From positions 248,001 to 312,000 of the forward strand of contig CAKQQQ010000002.1 in assembly GCA_934271065.1 (NCBI GenBank): 64,000 nucleotides of DNA, given 5' to 3'. The notes under the pieces were generated by a model. That model was not told the DNA's origin, did not search any database, and saw only the letters and a list, made by a program, of their open reading frames with translations. Shown one piece after another: positions 42,255 to 52,105 of the stretch. The stretch comes from an uncultured Clostridia bacterium (GTDB lineage Bacteria > Bacillota > Clostridia > Christensenellales > Borkfalkiaceae). The translations under genes and the position numbers were made by a program. Each line of letters opens with the position of its first letter. Position 1 is the stretch's first letter.

Positions 42255-44252
42255 TTAAGCGCCTTTCGACAATATATAGTTTTTAACGCGGGAGATTTCG
42301 TCAAGACACAACTCATAAAGTTTTTTTACGCTTACTTTTCTGTCCCCTGCAAACCATTTTTTCCACTTCCCGACGTAGTATCTTTTTCTTTCGTTCAATA
42401 TGTCGAGAAAATATTGCGCCGCCTTTTTATGCGCGGATATAAATTCCTTTTCGGTCAAATTTTCTTTGCGCTCGATAATCTCGCAAATAAGTTTCGCGGC
42501 AGAAAAAAAGCATACCCACAAATAAGACTGATAACACCATTGTCTGTGCAAAGCCCCTCGTCTATCCTCCGAAAGTCGCGATGCAATATCTTCAAAAATT
42601 TCATTCGCTCGAGTCATCTTCGTCAGTCCGTCGCGCACCGTTTTTCCGAAATCTTCGGTATAAAAATCGCACTTATAATTAAACTCGTTATGAAAGCACC
42701 AATACATTATCCCGTCGTTCAGATTAACTACGGGAAATTCCGAATTAACGTATTCTCGATAATCAAAATCGTATTTTTCGCAAAATTTTCTGTACTCTTT
42801 TTCGTTTATGCTTCCTAGCGCGTTAAAATACAGGTCAATCCCCTCGCTCATGCGTTCTTCATTACTCTTTTCAACATACTCTCTACAATATTCGCTTTGT
42901 ATATCACGCGCGGAAAACCTGTCCGCATACCACGCTATTTTGGAATTAAGATTTATCGAAAAGGTAAACTCCTTAATGTTGCCAACGTTTATAACGGTAT
43001 AATAATCGGAATGGTATTTTCTCGCAAGCGCGTATGAATATTCCATTTTACGCGGCAGAACTCCCTCCGAAAGATGCGGCCCCGTATGCCAGTACGCGGC
43101 ATGATAATATACGCCGTATTTTCTTTCGGGCTCGCGCTTTACCTCGAAAAAATCGTTACCGAACATCTGACTCATACCTATATCGGCAAAAACCGTTATC
43201 GTGTTTTCAGGTAAAACAAGCGCGCCGGACGCAAGCAAATGCGCGCCCTCCATCCACACGGTAGATGTCGTATAAATTTCTTTGGCGCTACTCTCTGCGG
43301 AAATTATATCGTATTGAGTCTGTATCGCCTCCGATATGAGCGCACCGCGCTCTTCGTCGCTGTCGCCGACTGCGGAATCCGCCCGCCAAACGGGTTTGTC
43401 GTCCATTCCGCGAAGCCCTAATTGCCATACTATTCTGTTATACTTCGACCATCTTTTTGCGTAGTGCTTCCAACATGCAACCAAACTTTCTTTGTTAGAA
43501 ACGTAGGAAATATTTTCGTCATAGCCGTGTTCTTTCAGAAAGCGTTTTATTCCGTGTTTGAACGCGCCGAGGGGTTCTATATGGTGTTGAGAAATAAACA
43601 AACCGCGACGAGAAATTATTTTTATAAGCTTTTCTTCCGGCTCGTTGTCTATATCTATAAGAGTGGAAGGTATTATTAGATTCATACGAAAACGCAATGC
43701 CGTTTCTACTATCGCTTCCATAAGGGTCGGGTGAATAACGTTCTGATAAAAGGCATAGTCCGCCTTGCGCTTACCCTTATGCATAAAGCCGTCCAAAAGA
43801 TCTTCGTCGTTTATGAACCAACCGCGGAAACGCGTATGCGGAAAATCGCTTACGGTTTTTTCTTCTATCTCCAGAACGTCGTGCCGATCGGGGGTAAAAT
43901 CGTCAAATAAACAGTATGGCGGAATACCGAGTTCTTTTTCGCTAAATGTATAAATGCCCCACATAGTACCCAGATCGCCGTTACCGCAAATAACTATTTT
44001 CCCGTTTTTTATCCGATAAAAAAATTCTTCTTCGTGATTAAAGGCAAACCCTTCCGAAAGTTCGTAAAACCTGTCGTTTTCGCTGCTGCAAATTATAACG
44101 TCGGCAGAAGCAAAGTCTCTCGTTATCGCGGCTTTGCCGCAAACCGAATTTATATCTTTTATAAAGTCTTTTGCCGCAAGTTTTATTGATTCTGCTTCGC
44201 TTTCGGAAACAAAAACTCTTTTTTCTTCGTCGTTTTTAAAAATAAAATTCAT
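42255..44252 (-). CDS. GH115-like alpha-glucuronidase
   Basis: 665 aa, no signal peptide. Family GH115 removes (4-O-methyl-)glucuronic acid side chains from xylan. Seen in order: the N-terminal alpha/beta domain (VICGNGDLGTMWGIYTFSEK), the signature FRGWFINDEDLLDGF, FISQHHIEPLGAFKH, WQLGLRGMDDKPVWRADSAV, YTTSTVWMEGAHLLASG and ITVFADIGMSQ, then a helical C-terminus. These blocks match GH115 closely, although the protein lacks the extra C-terminal beta domain of many characterised members (usually ~800-950 aa). It follows the locus B surface module and pairs logically with the CE15-like esterase of locus A. Confidence 0.85.
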   Translation of the reverse strand: MNFIFKNDEEKRVFVSESEAESIKLAAKDFIKDINSVCGKAAITRDFASADVIICSSENDRFYELSEGFAFNHEEEFFYRIKNGKIVICGNGDLGTMWGIYTFSEKELGIPPYCLFDDFTPDRHDVLEIEEKTVSDFPHTRFRGWFINDEDLLDGFMHKGKRKADYAFYQNVIHPTLMEAIVETALRFRMNLIIPSTLIDIDNEPEEKLIKIISRRGLFISQHHIEPLGAFKHGIKRFLKEHGYDENISYVSNKESLVACWKHYAKRWSKYNRIVWQLGLRGMDDKPVWRADSAVGDSDEERGALISEAIQTQYDIISAESSAKEIYTTSTVWMEGAHLLASGALVLPENTITVFADIGMSQMFGNDFFEVKREPERKYGVYYHAAYWHTGPHLSEGVLPRKMEYSYALARKYHSDYYTVINVGNIKEFTFSINLNSKIAWYADRFSARDIQSEYCREYVEKSNEERMSEGIDLYFNALGSINEKEYRKFCEKYDFDYREYVNSEFPVVNLNDGIMYWCFHNEFNYKCDFYTEDFGKTVRDGLTKMTRANEIFEDIASRLSEDRRGALHRQWCYQSYLWVCFFSAAKLICEIIERKENLTEKEFISAHKKAAQYFLDILNERKRYYVGKWKKWFAGDRKVSVKKLYELCLDEISRVKNYILSKGA

Positions 44253-44286
44253 AAATAACTATCGTCGGTTAAAATATCCTTTTTTC

Positions 44287-44308
44287 GGGCGCGGAGAATT
44301 CCGCGCCC
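44287..44308 (-). other. Intercistronic hairpin between the Big_2 lipoprotein and GH115 genes
   Basis: GGGCGCGGA and TCCGCGCCC pair around GAAT. No T-run follows on the minus strand, so it is a candidate mRNA-stability or processing element separating surface genes from enzyme genes. Confidence 0.4.
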
Positions 44309-44323
44309 CGTTTTGCCCGAATT

Positions 44324-47300
44324 TCACGCAAGCTTATTAAGCAGTTGCCAATACTCTTCCGAAATATTATTCGGCTTGGTAGTGTTTTGCGCCTTAAATT
44401 CGCCGAGAGAAGAATATAAATGCACGTCGCTTAAATCGGTAGCGCCCGCTCCGTCGCAAATCTTCCCGTTAGAAGAATCGTTTACTACGTATACTCCTTC
44501 GGGCGCGGTCGTCAGTGACGTCGCTCCGCTCGCCAACGATACAAATACGCCGCATTGTGTTTCCGTTCCGCTCGGTCTGTCGTGTAAATACACGACCACG
44601 TTTTGCAAAGCGGCAGTCGCTCCCATTTGTTTTGATAACGCGTTGTTATCCGCCGCGCTTCCGCCGCTTCCTTCAAAGTAACAGTTTTCTATCCTGCCTT
44701 CCAATTTATAGTTCACTATCGCCGATACTCTGTAAAACCTTATACCGGTAAACGCTATGTTCTTTATTACCGCGTCCGATCCTACGCAATAGAACATTCC
44801 GTAATAACCGGAAGGCGCTCCCTTTACCGTATGACCTTTTCCGTCTATAATCCCGTTAAACGTACTGTTCGCTATTACCGTACCGCCGTTAAAATTATAC
44901 GAAGAAGCGTCTATATCCGCGGTAAACGCGACTTTCGTTGTTACCGTCGTTGCAGGCTGTCCTTCTCTGCTCCAGAACGCTTTGAACTCTTCTAACGAGC
45001 CTATCGCAATATCGTATACTTCCGCGGCGGCTTTATAAATAACACCCTTCGTTTCTATCACGATTTCCGAAACGCCCGTCTTAATAAACGCAGAAGCTTT
45101 AACGGTCAGCTTATTTCCGGAAAGCGAGTAATTGACGTCGTCGGTTTTCACGTTATTTATCGTTACGCTTAATATTTCGTCGTCAGAATCCAGAGTAAAC
45201 GTATAAGTCGCGTCCGGACGGTTAAGTCCCACAACGTGCAGTTCGTCAAGTTTTTTGGTTATCGTATATCTCTTTATAAGAACGTTTTCGATTTTCGTCT
45301 TGTAGAAGTGTCCGAATCTTTCTTCCGTGTAGTACCCCGCGATATTAAAAGTTGTTCCTTCGATCGTATTTTCGTTAAGCCTTAACACTCCGTCAACGAG
45401 AGAATAGTCGGCAGAAGACAAACCTTCTATCTCCCATTCGCAAGCCACGTTTGAACGAAGCGTCACGTCCTCGTTTTGTATAACGAAGCTTATCGGCTCC
45501 AACTTAAGCTCGTTGTTTTCAAGATATGCGCCTATCGCTTTTTCGGAAGATTTAAAAGTCGCCATTCCGTCGAGCATCTGCCATATTTCGCGAGAAAAAC
45601 CTTCGGGAAGAGTAGTTAAACTTTCTCGCATTTCCGACATCGAAGAATATAAGTTTATGTCTTTATTTACGGTTTCGTCTTTACTTGCCGAGCCGTCCGA
45701 AAAATCTATAGAAGCGTAAAAATTATTTATCGAAGGCATACCTTCGCCCGCATTCAGATCGTTAAAAAGCGCTTTCGTTCCCGAAATCGCAGGGTTCGTC
45801 TTTCTGCCGCGAACGTTCAGTATAACGTTGTTGATAACGGCTTTTCTTCCTAACGTAAACGCAAACGCGGGGACTGCGTTTATTGCAAGATCTAAACGGT
45901 GCGTCCCTTCAAAATAGAAATTTTCAAGAGTTCCGTTCATGCTCGCATTAAACAATTTGGCGTCTTTAAGAAGAGTCGCTCCGACAAACGCGACGTTTTT
46001 CAGAACGCCATCTTCCGCAATCGAGTTAAACATACCTGCCCACGAAGCCGTCGCGCCGATTACGGTATGTCCCTGCCCGTCGAACACTCCGGAAAAAGAG
46101 CCGATAAAAACTATATTACCTTTATGCGTATAAGAAGAAACGTCTATATCCTTTTCGATTATAACCACAGAAGCTTTCGAGAATATCGCGGGTGCGGTCT
46201 TCGCGTTCCATATCGCCTGCCATTCTTCGGCGTCGGCTACCGCGTAGTGCGATTTTACAAAAAATTCGTAAACGCGTTTGTTCGTCACGACCTTTACCGC
46301 TATGGTTCTTCGCTGATCTTCTACGTCGAATTTGGCATTATCTAACGTCGCGACGCCGCTATCCGAAACAAAACCGTCTTCATAACGTTTATCGTCTATC
46401 TCTAAACTCTGAACGGTTTCGTCCGTAAGAGATAATTTTACCGCAGTTTGCGGACGATTTATAACAACTTCTCGCAACTCTTCCGAAACGACGGCAACTC
46501 TTAATATTTCCACAACGAGTTTTATCGTATAATCTTTATTCGTTACGTCGTAATGCCATACGCCGTAAACGACCGCACTTCCCGCCTGCTTTGCCGTAAT
46601 TTTGCCGACAGCGGGTTCAATATTTATTAAATCTTCATTTTCTGTAGTCCAGAGTACAGAAGGATTTTTTATTATTTGTCCCTTGTAAGTTGCGTAAATA
46701 TCGGGTACGGTAACGTTGGAGCCGTCGCCGTCCTGTGCTTCTACGGCGTTTATCGTCGTTTTGTATCCCCCAGAATACGGAACGTATCCGTCGTTATTCG
46801 CTTTAAGAAGCGCGCTTTCTGCGTTTACCTTTACCTTAAATTCGTAAACTGCGACCTTTTTGCGTATTTCGGCAAGAACTTTCACGGTCGTCTCACCCGC
46901 GGCGACGCCTTTTATCGTCGCCTCTTTTCCGTTTCCGTCTACGCTTGCGACGTTTTCGTCTGCGGAAAACCACGAAATTACCGCGCCTTCGATAATTTTC
47001 GCATTCCATAAAACCGAACAAGTCAAATCGAACTCCGAATTATCACTGATTATCAGACATTCGTCTTTGCCCTGAATTTCATTCACGGATACCGTAGGTT
47101 CGACTTCGGAAGGAACGACGACAACAGTACACTTATCGCTTGCGTTTTTTACGGAAGCGGTTATAATCGCCTCCCCGCACGAAACAGCAAAAACCTTGCC
47201 ATCATTAACGGTCGCAACCGACTCGTCCGAACTGCTCCAGAAAATACTTTCGTCCGTACCGTTCGCGGTAACGGTTAAAATCGCACTTTCCCATTCCGCA

Positions 47301-47470
47301 ATGGTCAAAGCTTTTTTGTCTATCGTTACGGAAACGGCCGCCGAAGGGTCGTCCGGCACGGTATTGCCCGTTTTTCCGCACCCGAAAAATGAGCCGAAGC
47401 TTAACGCCGCAACTGCGCATAAAAAGGCACATAAATACCCGAAAACGGTATGTTTTGCTATTCCTTTCAT
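44324..47470 (-). CDS. Large surface lipoprotein with Big_2 and beta-helix-like domains (locus B)
   Basis: 1048 aa with lipoprotein signal peptide (AVAALSFGSFFGCGKTG). Three Big_2-type Ig domains follow (about 40-330; ESAILTVTANGTDESIFWSS, NEDLINIEPAVGKITAKQAG), then beta-helix-like units (SFSGVFDGQGHTVIGATASW and FNGIIDGKGHTVKGAPSGYY). The C-terminal ~310 residues, beginning at LHVVGLNRPDATYTFTL, are a third copy of the repeat unit found twice in the neighbouring 1539-aa protein. It is the positional and architectural counterpart of the 1038-aa lipoprotein of locus A. Likely a glycan-binding surface scaffold. Confidence 0.8.
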   Translation of the reverse strand: MKGIAKHTVFGYLCAFLCAVAALSFGSFFGCGKTGNTVPDDPSAAVSVTIDKKALTIAEWESAILTVTANGTDESIFWSSSDESVATVNDGKVFAVSCGEAIITASVKNASDKCTVVVVPSEVEPTVSVNEIQGKDECLIISDNSEFDLTCSVLWNAKIIEGAVISWFSADENVASVDGNGKEATIKGVAAGETTVKVLAEIRKKVAVYEFKVKVNAESALLKANNDGYVPYSGGYKTTINAVEAQDGDGSNVTVPDIYATYKGQIIKNPSVLWTTENEDLINIEPAVGKITAKQAGSAVVYGVWHYDVTNKDYTIKLVVEILRVAVVSEELREVVINRPQTAVKLSLTDETVQSLEIDDKRYEDGFVSDSGVATLDNAKFDVEDQRRTIAVKVVTNKRVYEFFVKSHYAVADAEEWQAIWNAKTAPAIFSKASVVIIEKDIDVSSYTHKGNIVFIGSFSGVFDGQGHTVIGATASWAGMFNSIAEDGVLKNVAFVGATLLKDAKLFNASMNGTLENFYFEGTHRLDLAINAVPAFAFTLGRKAVINNVILNVRGRKTNPAISGTKALFNDLNAGEGMPSINNFYASIDFSDGSASKDETVNKDINLYSSMSEMRESLTTLPEGFSREIWQMLDGMATFKSSEKAIGAYLENNELKLEPISFVIQNEDVTLRSNVACEWEIEGLSSADYSLVDGVLRLNENTIEGTTFNIAGYYTEERFGHFYKTKIENVLIKRYTITKKLDELHVVGLNRPDATYTFTLDSDDEILSVTINNVKTDDVNYSLSGNKLTVKASAFIKTGVSEIVIETKGVIYKAAAEVYDIAIGSLEEFKAFWSREGQPATTVTTKVAFTADIDASSYNFNGGTVIANSTFNGIIDGKGHTVKGAPSGYYGMFYCVGSDAVIKNIAFTGIRFYRVSAIVNYKLEGRIENCYFEGSGGSAADNNALSKQMGATAALQNVVVYLHDRPSGTETQCGVFVSLASGATSLTTAPEGVYVVNDSSNGKICDGAGATDLSDVHLYSSLGEFKAQNTTKPNNISEEYWQLLNKLA

Positions 47471-47485
47471 AGTTAATCCTCCTTA

Positions 47486-50400
47486 TTACAATCCCCAGTT
47501 TGCAAACAATGCGCTTAAAGATTCGGACGTGGCTTCAGCCTCTTGCGTAACACCCAAAGCCTCGCAATCTTTTTTAAACGAAGTCCTTTTTTCGGTTAAT
47601 TCCTTGTCGGAAAAGCTATCTGCATGCAACGTCAGAAGCGCATATCTCGGGAAAAGCGATTCCGCAAGAATATGATTTTTAAGCATGCAATAGGTAGCGT
47701 AGTCCGTCGATTCGTAAAACGCTACGTCCGAAAGAGCCGTCTGTATATACCCAAGGTATTCGTTCAGTATATCGACCGACCAGTAAGAAGCGTTTGCAAG
47801 CACGTTTTTCTTGCCGTTGTTTATACCGCCGTCTACCGATGGACAGTTTTCTTCAAGGTATTTAAGTTGACCTTTAAGCGCGTTATAATAGTTTTTCATA
47901 GAGTCGGCTGCTTCCTTAAAATAACCGCTGAAAAATTTTTCTTCGAGTTCTTTATAAGAACGGTTTACGTTTATACCCGCCTTTGAGTCGAGATAATATT
48001 TAAAAGCCATAAATGCAGAAGGCGAAGCCTGATTGTGCTGCCCCTGGTCGAACATATATACGGCGTTATTTTCGTAACAAAACATATAATTCGGCAAAAT
48101 TGTTTCCCACGAATTATACGGATAAAAGTAGTTATTAAAATAAGTTTCGTAAATCCACATATAAACCTTGTTCGTAAGACACGACCAGGATTTTATCGAT
48201 TCGGTTTCTCCAAGCGCTTTGTTTTTGTCGCTGTAAAAAGAAGAAGTATAATAAGATTCTATGGGGGCTACCAAAACTCCCACGTGTTCGTTCATAATAA
48301 CCTTTTCGCTCGTTGCCAGATATTTGCCGTCTACGAGCTTTGTAGGCGATTTTTTTGTTCCGTGATACGCAAAAAATACAATATTGACTTCTCTCTTTTT
48401 CGTACCGTTTGCAACAGCTTCCGCTTCCAAATCGGCCTGAAGCTTGTCGTCTATATCATTTAAAAACATTATGTATGCCGCAGATACTGCGCCGTATTCG
48501 GCTATTACGGAAGCACACTCGGCACAATCACAATAATATAAGTTATCCTGTTGAGTAACGGTTATATTGCTCATAAACGGATTAGCGTCTACGATTTGCT
48601 TAAGATACTCGTACAAAGTGTCCACCATCGCCCTATACTCTTCGGGATCGCCGTGCGCAGTGTAACAAAGTTGCTGTTTTACCGGATTGCCCGCATTACT
48701 ATACCACTTGGGGTGAGATGATTTATACATAGACGGCGGCAGATAGTTATAAGAATTATGCATTGTAACGGCGTCGGTTCCCGTTGCCCTGTTCGGTACG
48801 GGCATAAACATAGCGTTGAAATTTACCTTATTAAACCCCATTCCGTAAACCGCATCCGGCATCTTAAACGTCGAAGGCATGCGATATTCAAAATCGGGTT
48901 CTTCGGTTATTTCCATATCGGGAATGGTCGCTCCGTTTTTATCATACACGATACAGTCGACGGAAAGTCTGTCGTAACCTAACGTTTCGCTTAAAAACCT
49001 GATTGCGCCGAGTTGATAACCGTCTTCTCCTTCGCACATTATAAAAACAGTATTTCCTGCCGTTTTTATATAATAACCGCCGTTTTTCAGGTTTTCGACA
49101 GGCATATTTAACCCCGCTTTTGCAAAAAATCGTTCATTATCGAAAACTATAAGCTTATCGTTTTTCGTCCACTCGCTTTCTCTGCCGACGACGTAAGTCT
49201 CTTTCGAGAGAGTAACTCCCGTCGCTTTATAAACGTTGTCTGTAATAAATTTTACGGCTTTTGCCATCTCTGCGCCGTCGTTATCCGCTATAATAACGTA
49301 TTCGCTTTTTTTGTTTCGGACAAACGTTCTGGAAGAATTTTCCTTAATTTTTACATTATGCAAACCAAACGTCGGTAAACCTTCCGGAGAGCTTGTAAAA
49401 ACAAGCCCTCCGTTTTCGTCTATTCTCCAAATATCGGGAGAAAAACCCTTCGGCAACTCGGTAACGTCGTTAATAAATTCGCCGAGAGAAGAATATAAAT
49501 GCACGTCGCTTAAATCGGTAGCACCCGCTCCGTCGCAAATCTTCCCGTTAGAAGCGGTGTTTATAAAGTATACCCCCTTGGGAGCTGTCGTCAGAGATAA
49601 AGACGACCTGAACATTCCGCATTGGGTTTCCGTTCCGCTCGGTCTGTCGTGCAAATAAACGACAACGTTTTTAAGAACGGCAGTACTATTTTGTATATAC
49701 TTACAAAGCGCGTTGTCTTCCGCACCGTTGCCGCCGCTTCCTTCAAAATAACAGTTTTCTATCCTTCCGTTCAGTTGATCGTTAATTATCGCGGAAGTTC
49801 TGAAAAACTTGATACCGGTAAACGCAACGTTTTTTATCACGCCGTTTGTTCCGAGCGTACGCATCAGCCCGAAATAAGACGATGGCGCGCCTTTTATCGT
49901 ATGTCCTTTCCCGTCTAAAATTCCGTCAAAGGTAAATCCCATAAGTACGTTTCCACCGTGGAAAGAATACGAAGAAGCGTCTATATCCGCGGTTAAAACG
50001 ATTTTCGACGTCACCGTCGAATCCGCAGGAATCCCTTCTCTGCTCCAGAACGCTTTGAACTCTTCCAACGAGCCTATCGCAATATCGTATACTTCCGCCC
50101 TGCCCGCATAAACTGCGGCAGAAGTTTCTATAACTACGCTCGTATCGCCCGCCGCCGTGAATGCCGAAGCGTTCAGCGTAACCGAATTTCCGCTCTGCAA
50201 ATAATCGGAAGAAGCTATTTCCGTTCCACCCACCTTAACGCTGATAATCGGTTCTTCTCCTTGCAACGTATATGCGTAAGTCGCGCTCGGACGATTAAGA
50301 CCTACGACGTGATTTTCGGTAAGTTGTATTGCGTCAAGCGCCTTACCGAAAGTCAGACCGTTTTCGCCCATATGCCAAAACTCTCTCGTAAAGCCGGCGG

Positions 50401-52105
50401 GAAGCTCGGTTACTTCTGTCGTGAATTCCGCAAGAGATGAATATAAATGCACGTCGCTTAAATCGGTAGCACCCGCTCCGCCGCAAATCTTCCCGTTAGA
50501 AGATGTGTTTATAAAGTATATCCCCTTGGGAGCTGTCGTCAGAGACAAAGACGACCTGAACATTCCGCATTGAGTTTCCGTTCCGCTCGGTCTGTCGTGC
50601 AAATAAACGACTACGTTTTTAAGAACGGCAGTATTATTTTGTATATACTTACAAAGCGCGTTGTCTTCCGCACCGTTGCCGCCGCTTCCTTCAAAATAAC
50701 AGTTTTCTATCCTTCCGTTCAGTTGATCGTTAATTATCGCGGAAGTTCTGAAAAACTTGATACCGGTAAACGCAACGTTTTTTATCACGCCGTTTGTTCC
50801 GAGCGTACGCATCAGCCCGAAATAAGACGATGGCGCGCCTTTTATCGTATGTCCTTTCCCGTCTAAAATTCCGTCAAAGGTAAATCCCATAAGTACGTTT
50901 CCACCGTGGAAAGAATACGAAGAAGCGTCTATATCCGCGGTTAAAACGATTTTCGACGTCACCGTCGAATCCGCAGGAATCCCTTCTCTGCTCCAGAACG
51001 CTTTGAACTCTTCCAACGAGCCTATCGCAATATCGTATACTTCCGCTCTGCCCGAATAAACTGCGGCAGAAGTTTCTATAACTACGCTCGTATCGCCCGC
51101 CGCCGTAAATGCCGAAGCGTTCAGCGCAACCGAATTTCCGCTCTGCAAATAGTCGGAAGAAGCTATTTCCGTCCCCCCCACCTTAACGCTGATAATCGGT
51201 TCTTCTCCTTGTAGCGTATATGCGTAAGTCGCGCTCGGACGATTAAGACCTACGACGTGATTTTCGGTAAGCGTCAAAGGCTGAACAAACAAACAGGTAT
51301 ATATCGTGCAGTTATTATCTTTGTCGAAAACGTACACTTCGGTAGTCGAATCCGTAGGAAGCGTAACCAAAGAAAGGTCTATTTTGCCGCCCGCAATATC
51401 GCCGACCTTTTTCGCTCCGATATAGACCGCCCCTTCCGTAAGCCCGAAAAGTTCCACCGCGGCTTTATCTGTAAGAACTACTTTTTGCAAGACGTTCTCA
51501 ATCGTAATATTACCGAGATACATAGAAAGAAAATTCGACTGCTCTTCGCTGACGCCGACGCGTATCGCGTAGTTTGCTATGCCGCGCATAGACCGCACGA
51601 CTCCGCCGTTTGCTGCCGCTTCCGTGACGGTTTGTCCCATATTATCCGTATATCGAACGTAAGCGGAAGCCTTTAATTCTATTGCAGACGCCATTTTTAT
51701 TTCCGTCGCGGTAAGATCGCCGCTCGCTTTCTTAAAAACAAGCGCCGCATTAAAAACAGCTGTGCCGCTCTCGTTAAATTCGACTGACTGCTTATGCTCG
51801 ATTTTTACTTTAGAAGATGAACTTCCGTCGGCTTTCTCTATCAACGTGTAAAAATTCAACACACCGTCTGCGGCTTTTTGCTTAAGTTCGTTATAATAAT
51901 TTTCGGTTATGTAAGTGGTAAACCTTATACCCGGAGTATCGGCGTTATACCTGACCGATGCCCCGTCTTCCGTGTAAAAATTTTCCGCCGCGACGTTCTC
52001 GGCTTGAACGCTTCTATTAAACGTCGTCGCAAAAAAACCGAATACGCAGGCGATGAAAACGAGTAATAAAACGGCACGATAAATCTTGTTTATGCGTAAA
52101 CTCAT
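47486..52105 (-). CDS. Giant secreted fusion: GASVRY domain, two tandem repeats, DUF4838
   Basis: 1539 aa with signal peptide (YRAVLLLVFIACVFGFFATT). Residues ~41-200 are the GASVRYNADTPGIRFTTYIT domain, related to that of the locus A 868-aa protein. Two tandem 316-residue units (279-594 and 595-~910) start LTENHVVGLNRPSATYAYTL and contain FTFDGILDGKGHTIKGAPSS. The remaining ~600 residues are a complete DUF4838 module close to the upstream 679-aa protein, with QQDNLYYCDCAECASV (Cys1192) and FAYHGTKKSPTKL. The start codon overlaps the 42-aa micro-ORF stop (ATGA), implying translational coupling. No wall anchor is seen. Confidence 0.82.
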   Translation of the reverse strand: MSLRINKIYRAVLLLVFIACVFGFFATTFNRSVQAENVAAENFYTEDGASVRYNADTPGIRFTTYITENYYNELKQKAADGVLNFYTLIEKADGSSSSKVKIEHKQSVEFNESGTAVFNAALVFKKASGDLTATEIKMASAIELKASAYVRYTDNMGQTVTEAAANGGVVRSMRGIANYAIRVGVSEEQSNFLSMYLGNITIENVLQKVVLTDKAAVELFGLTEGAVYIGAKKVGDIAGGKIDLSLVTLPTDSTTEVYVFDKDNNCTIYTCLFVQPLTLTENHVVGLNRPSATYAYTLQGEEPIISVKVGGTEIASSDYLQSGNSVALNASAFTAAGDTSVVIETSAAVYSGRAEVYDIAIGSLEEFKAFWSREGIPADSTVTSKIVLTADIDASSYSFHGGNVLMGFTFDGILDGKGHTIKGAPSSYFGLMRTLGTNGVIKNVAFTGIKFFRTSAIINDQLNGRIENCYFEGSGGNGAEDNALCKYIQNNTAVLKNVVVYLHDRPSGTETQCGMFRSSLSLTTAPKGIYFINTSSNGKICGGAGATDLSDVHLYSSLAEFTTEVTELPAGFTREFWHMGENGLTFGKALDAIQLTENHVVGLNRPSATYAYTLQGEEPIISVKVGGTEIASSDYLQSGNSVTLNASAFTAAGDTSVVIETSAAVYAGRAEVYDIAIGSLEEFKAFWSREGIPADSTVTSKIVLTADIDASSYSFHGGNVLMGFTFDGILDGKGHTIKGAPSSYFGLMRTLGTNGVIKNVAFTGIKFFRTSAIINDQLNGRIENCYFEGSGGNGAEDNALCKYIQNSTAVLKNVVVYLHDRPSGTETQCGMFRSSLSLTTAPKGVYFINTASNGKICDGAGATDLSDVHLYSSLGEFINDVTELPKGFSPDIWRIDENGGLVFTSSPEGLPTFGLHNVKIKENSSRTFVRNKKSEYVIIADNDGAEMAKAVKFITDNVYKATGVTLSKETYVVGRESEWTKNDKLIVFDNERFFAKAGLNMPVENLKNGGYYIKTAGNTVFIMCEGEDGYQLGAIRFLSETLGYDRLSVDCIVYDKNGATIPDMEITEEPDFEYRMPSTFKMPDAVYGMGFNKVNFNAMFMPVPNRATGTDAVTMHNSYNYLPPSMYKSSHPKWYSNAGNPVKQQLCYTAHGDPEEYRAMVDTLYEYLKQIVDANPFMSNITVTQQDNLYYCDCAECASVIAEYGAVSAAYIMFLNDIDDKLQADLEAEAVANGTKKREVNIVFFAYHGTKKSPTKLVDGKYLATSEKVIMNEHVGVLVAPIESYYTSSFYSDKNKALGETESIKSWSCLTNKVYMWIYETYFNNYFYPYNSWETILPNYMFCYENNAVYMFDQGQHNQASPSAFMAFKYYLDSKAGINVNRSYKELEEKFFSGYFKEAADSMKNYYNALKGQLKYLEENCPSVDGGINNGKKNVLANASYWSVDILNEYLGYIQTALSDVAFYESTDYATYCMLKNHILAESLFPRYALLTLHADSFSDKELTEKRTSFKKDCEALGVTQEAEATSESLSALFANWGL
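49490..50323. repeat. Tandem intragenic repeat, second unit
   Basis: Second of two units spaced 948 bp apart in the 1539-aa gene (the other is 50440-51271). They are nearly identical over about 830 bp; the last ~40 codons of each unit differ. Confidence 0.85.
50440..51271. repeat. Tandem intragenic repeat, first unit
   Basis: First unit (protein residues 279 onward). Identity extends through synonymous positions, pointing to recent duplication or gene conversion. Confidence 0.85.

Noticed and set aside
49490..51271. Possible CRISPR-like or mobile repeat structure
   Set aside because: The repeats are long, in frame, two in number and encode a surface domain; there are no spacers, cas genes or transposase.
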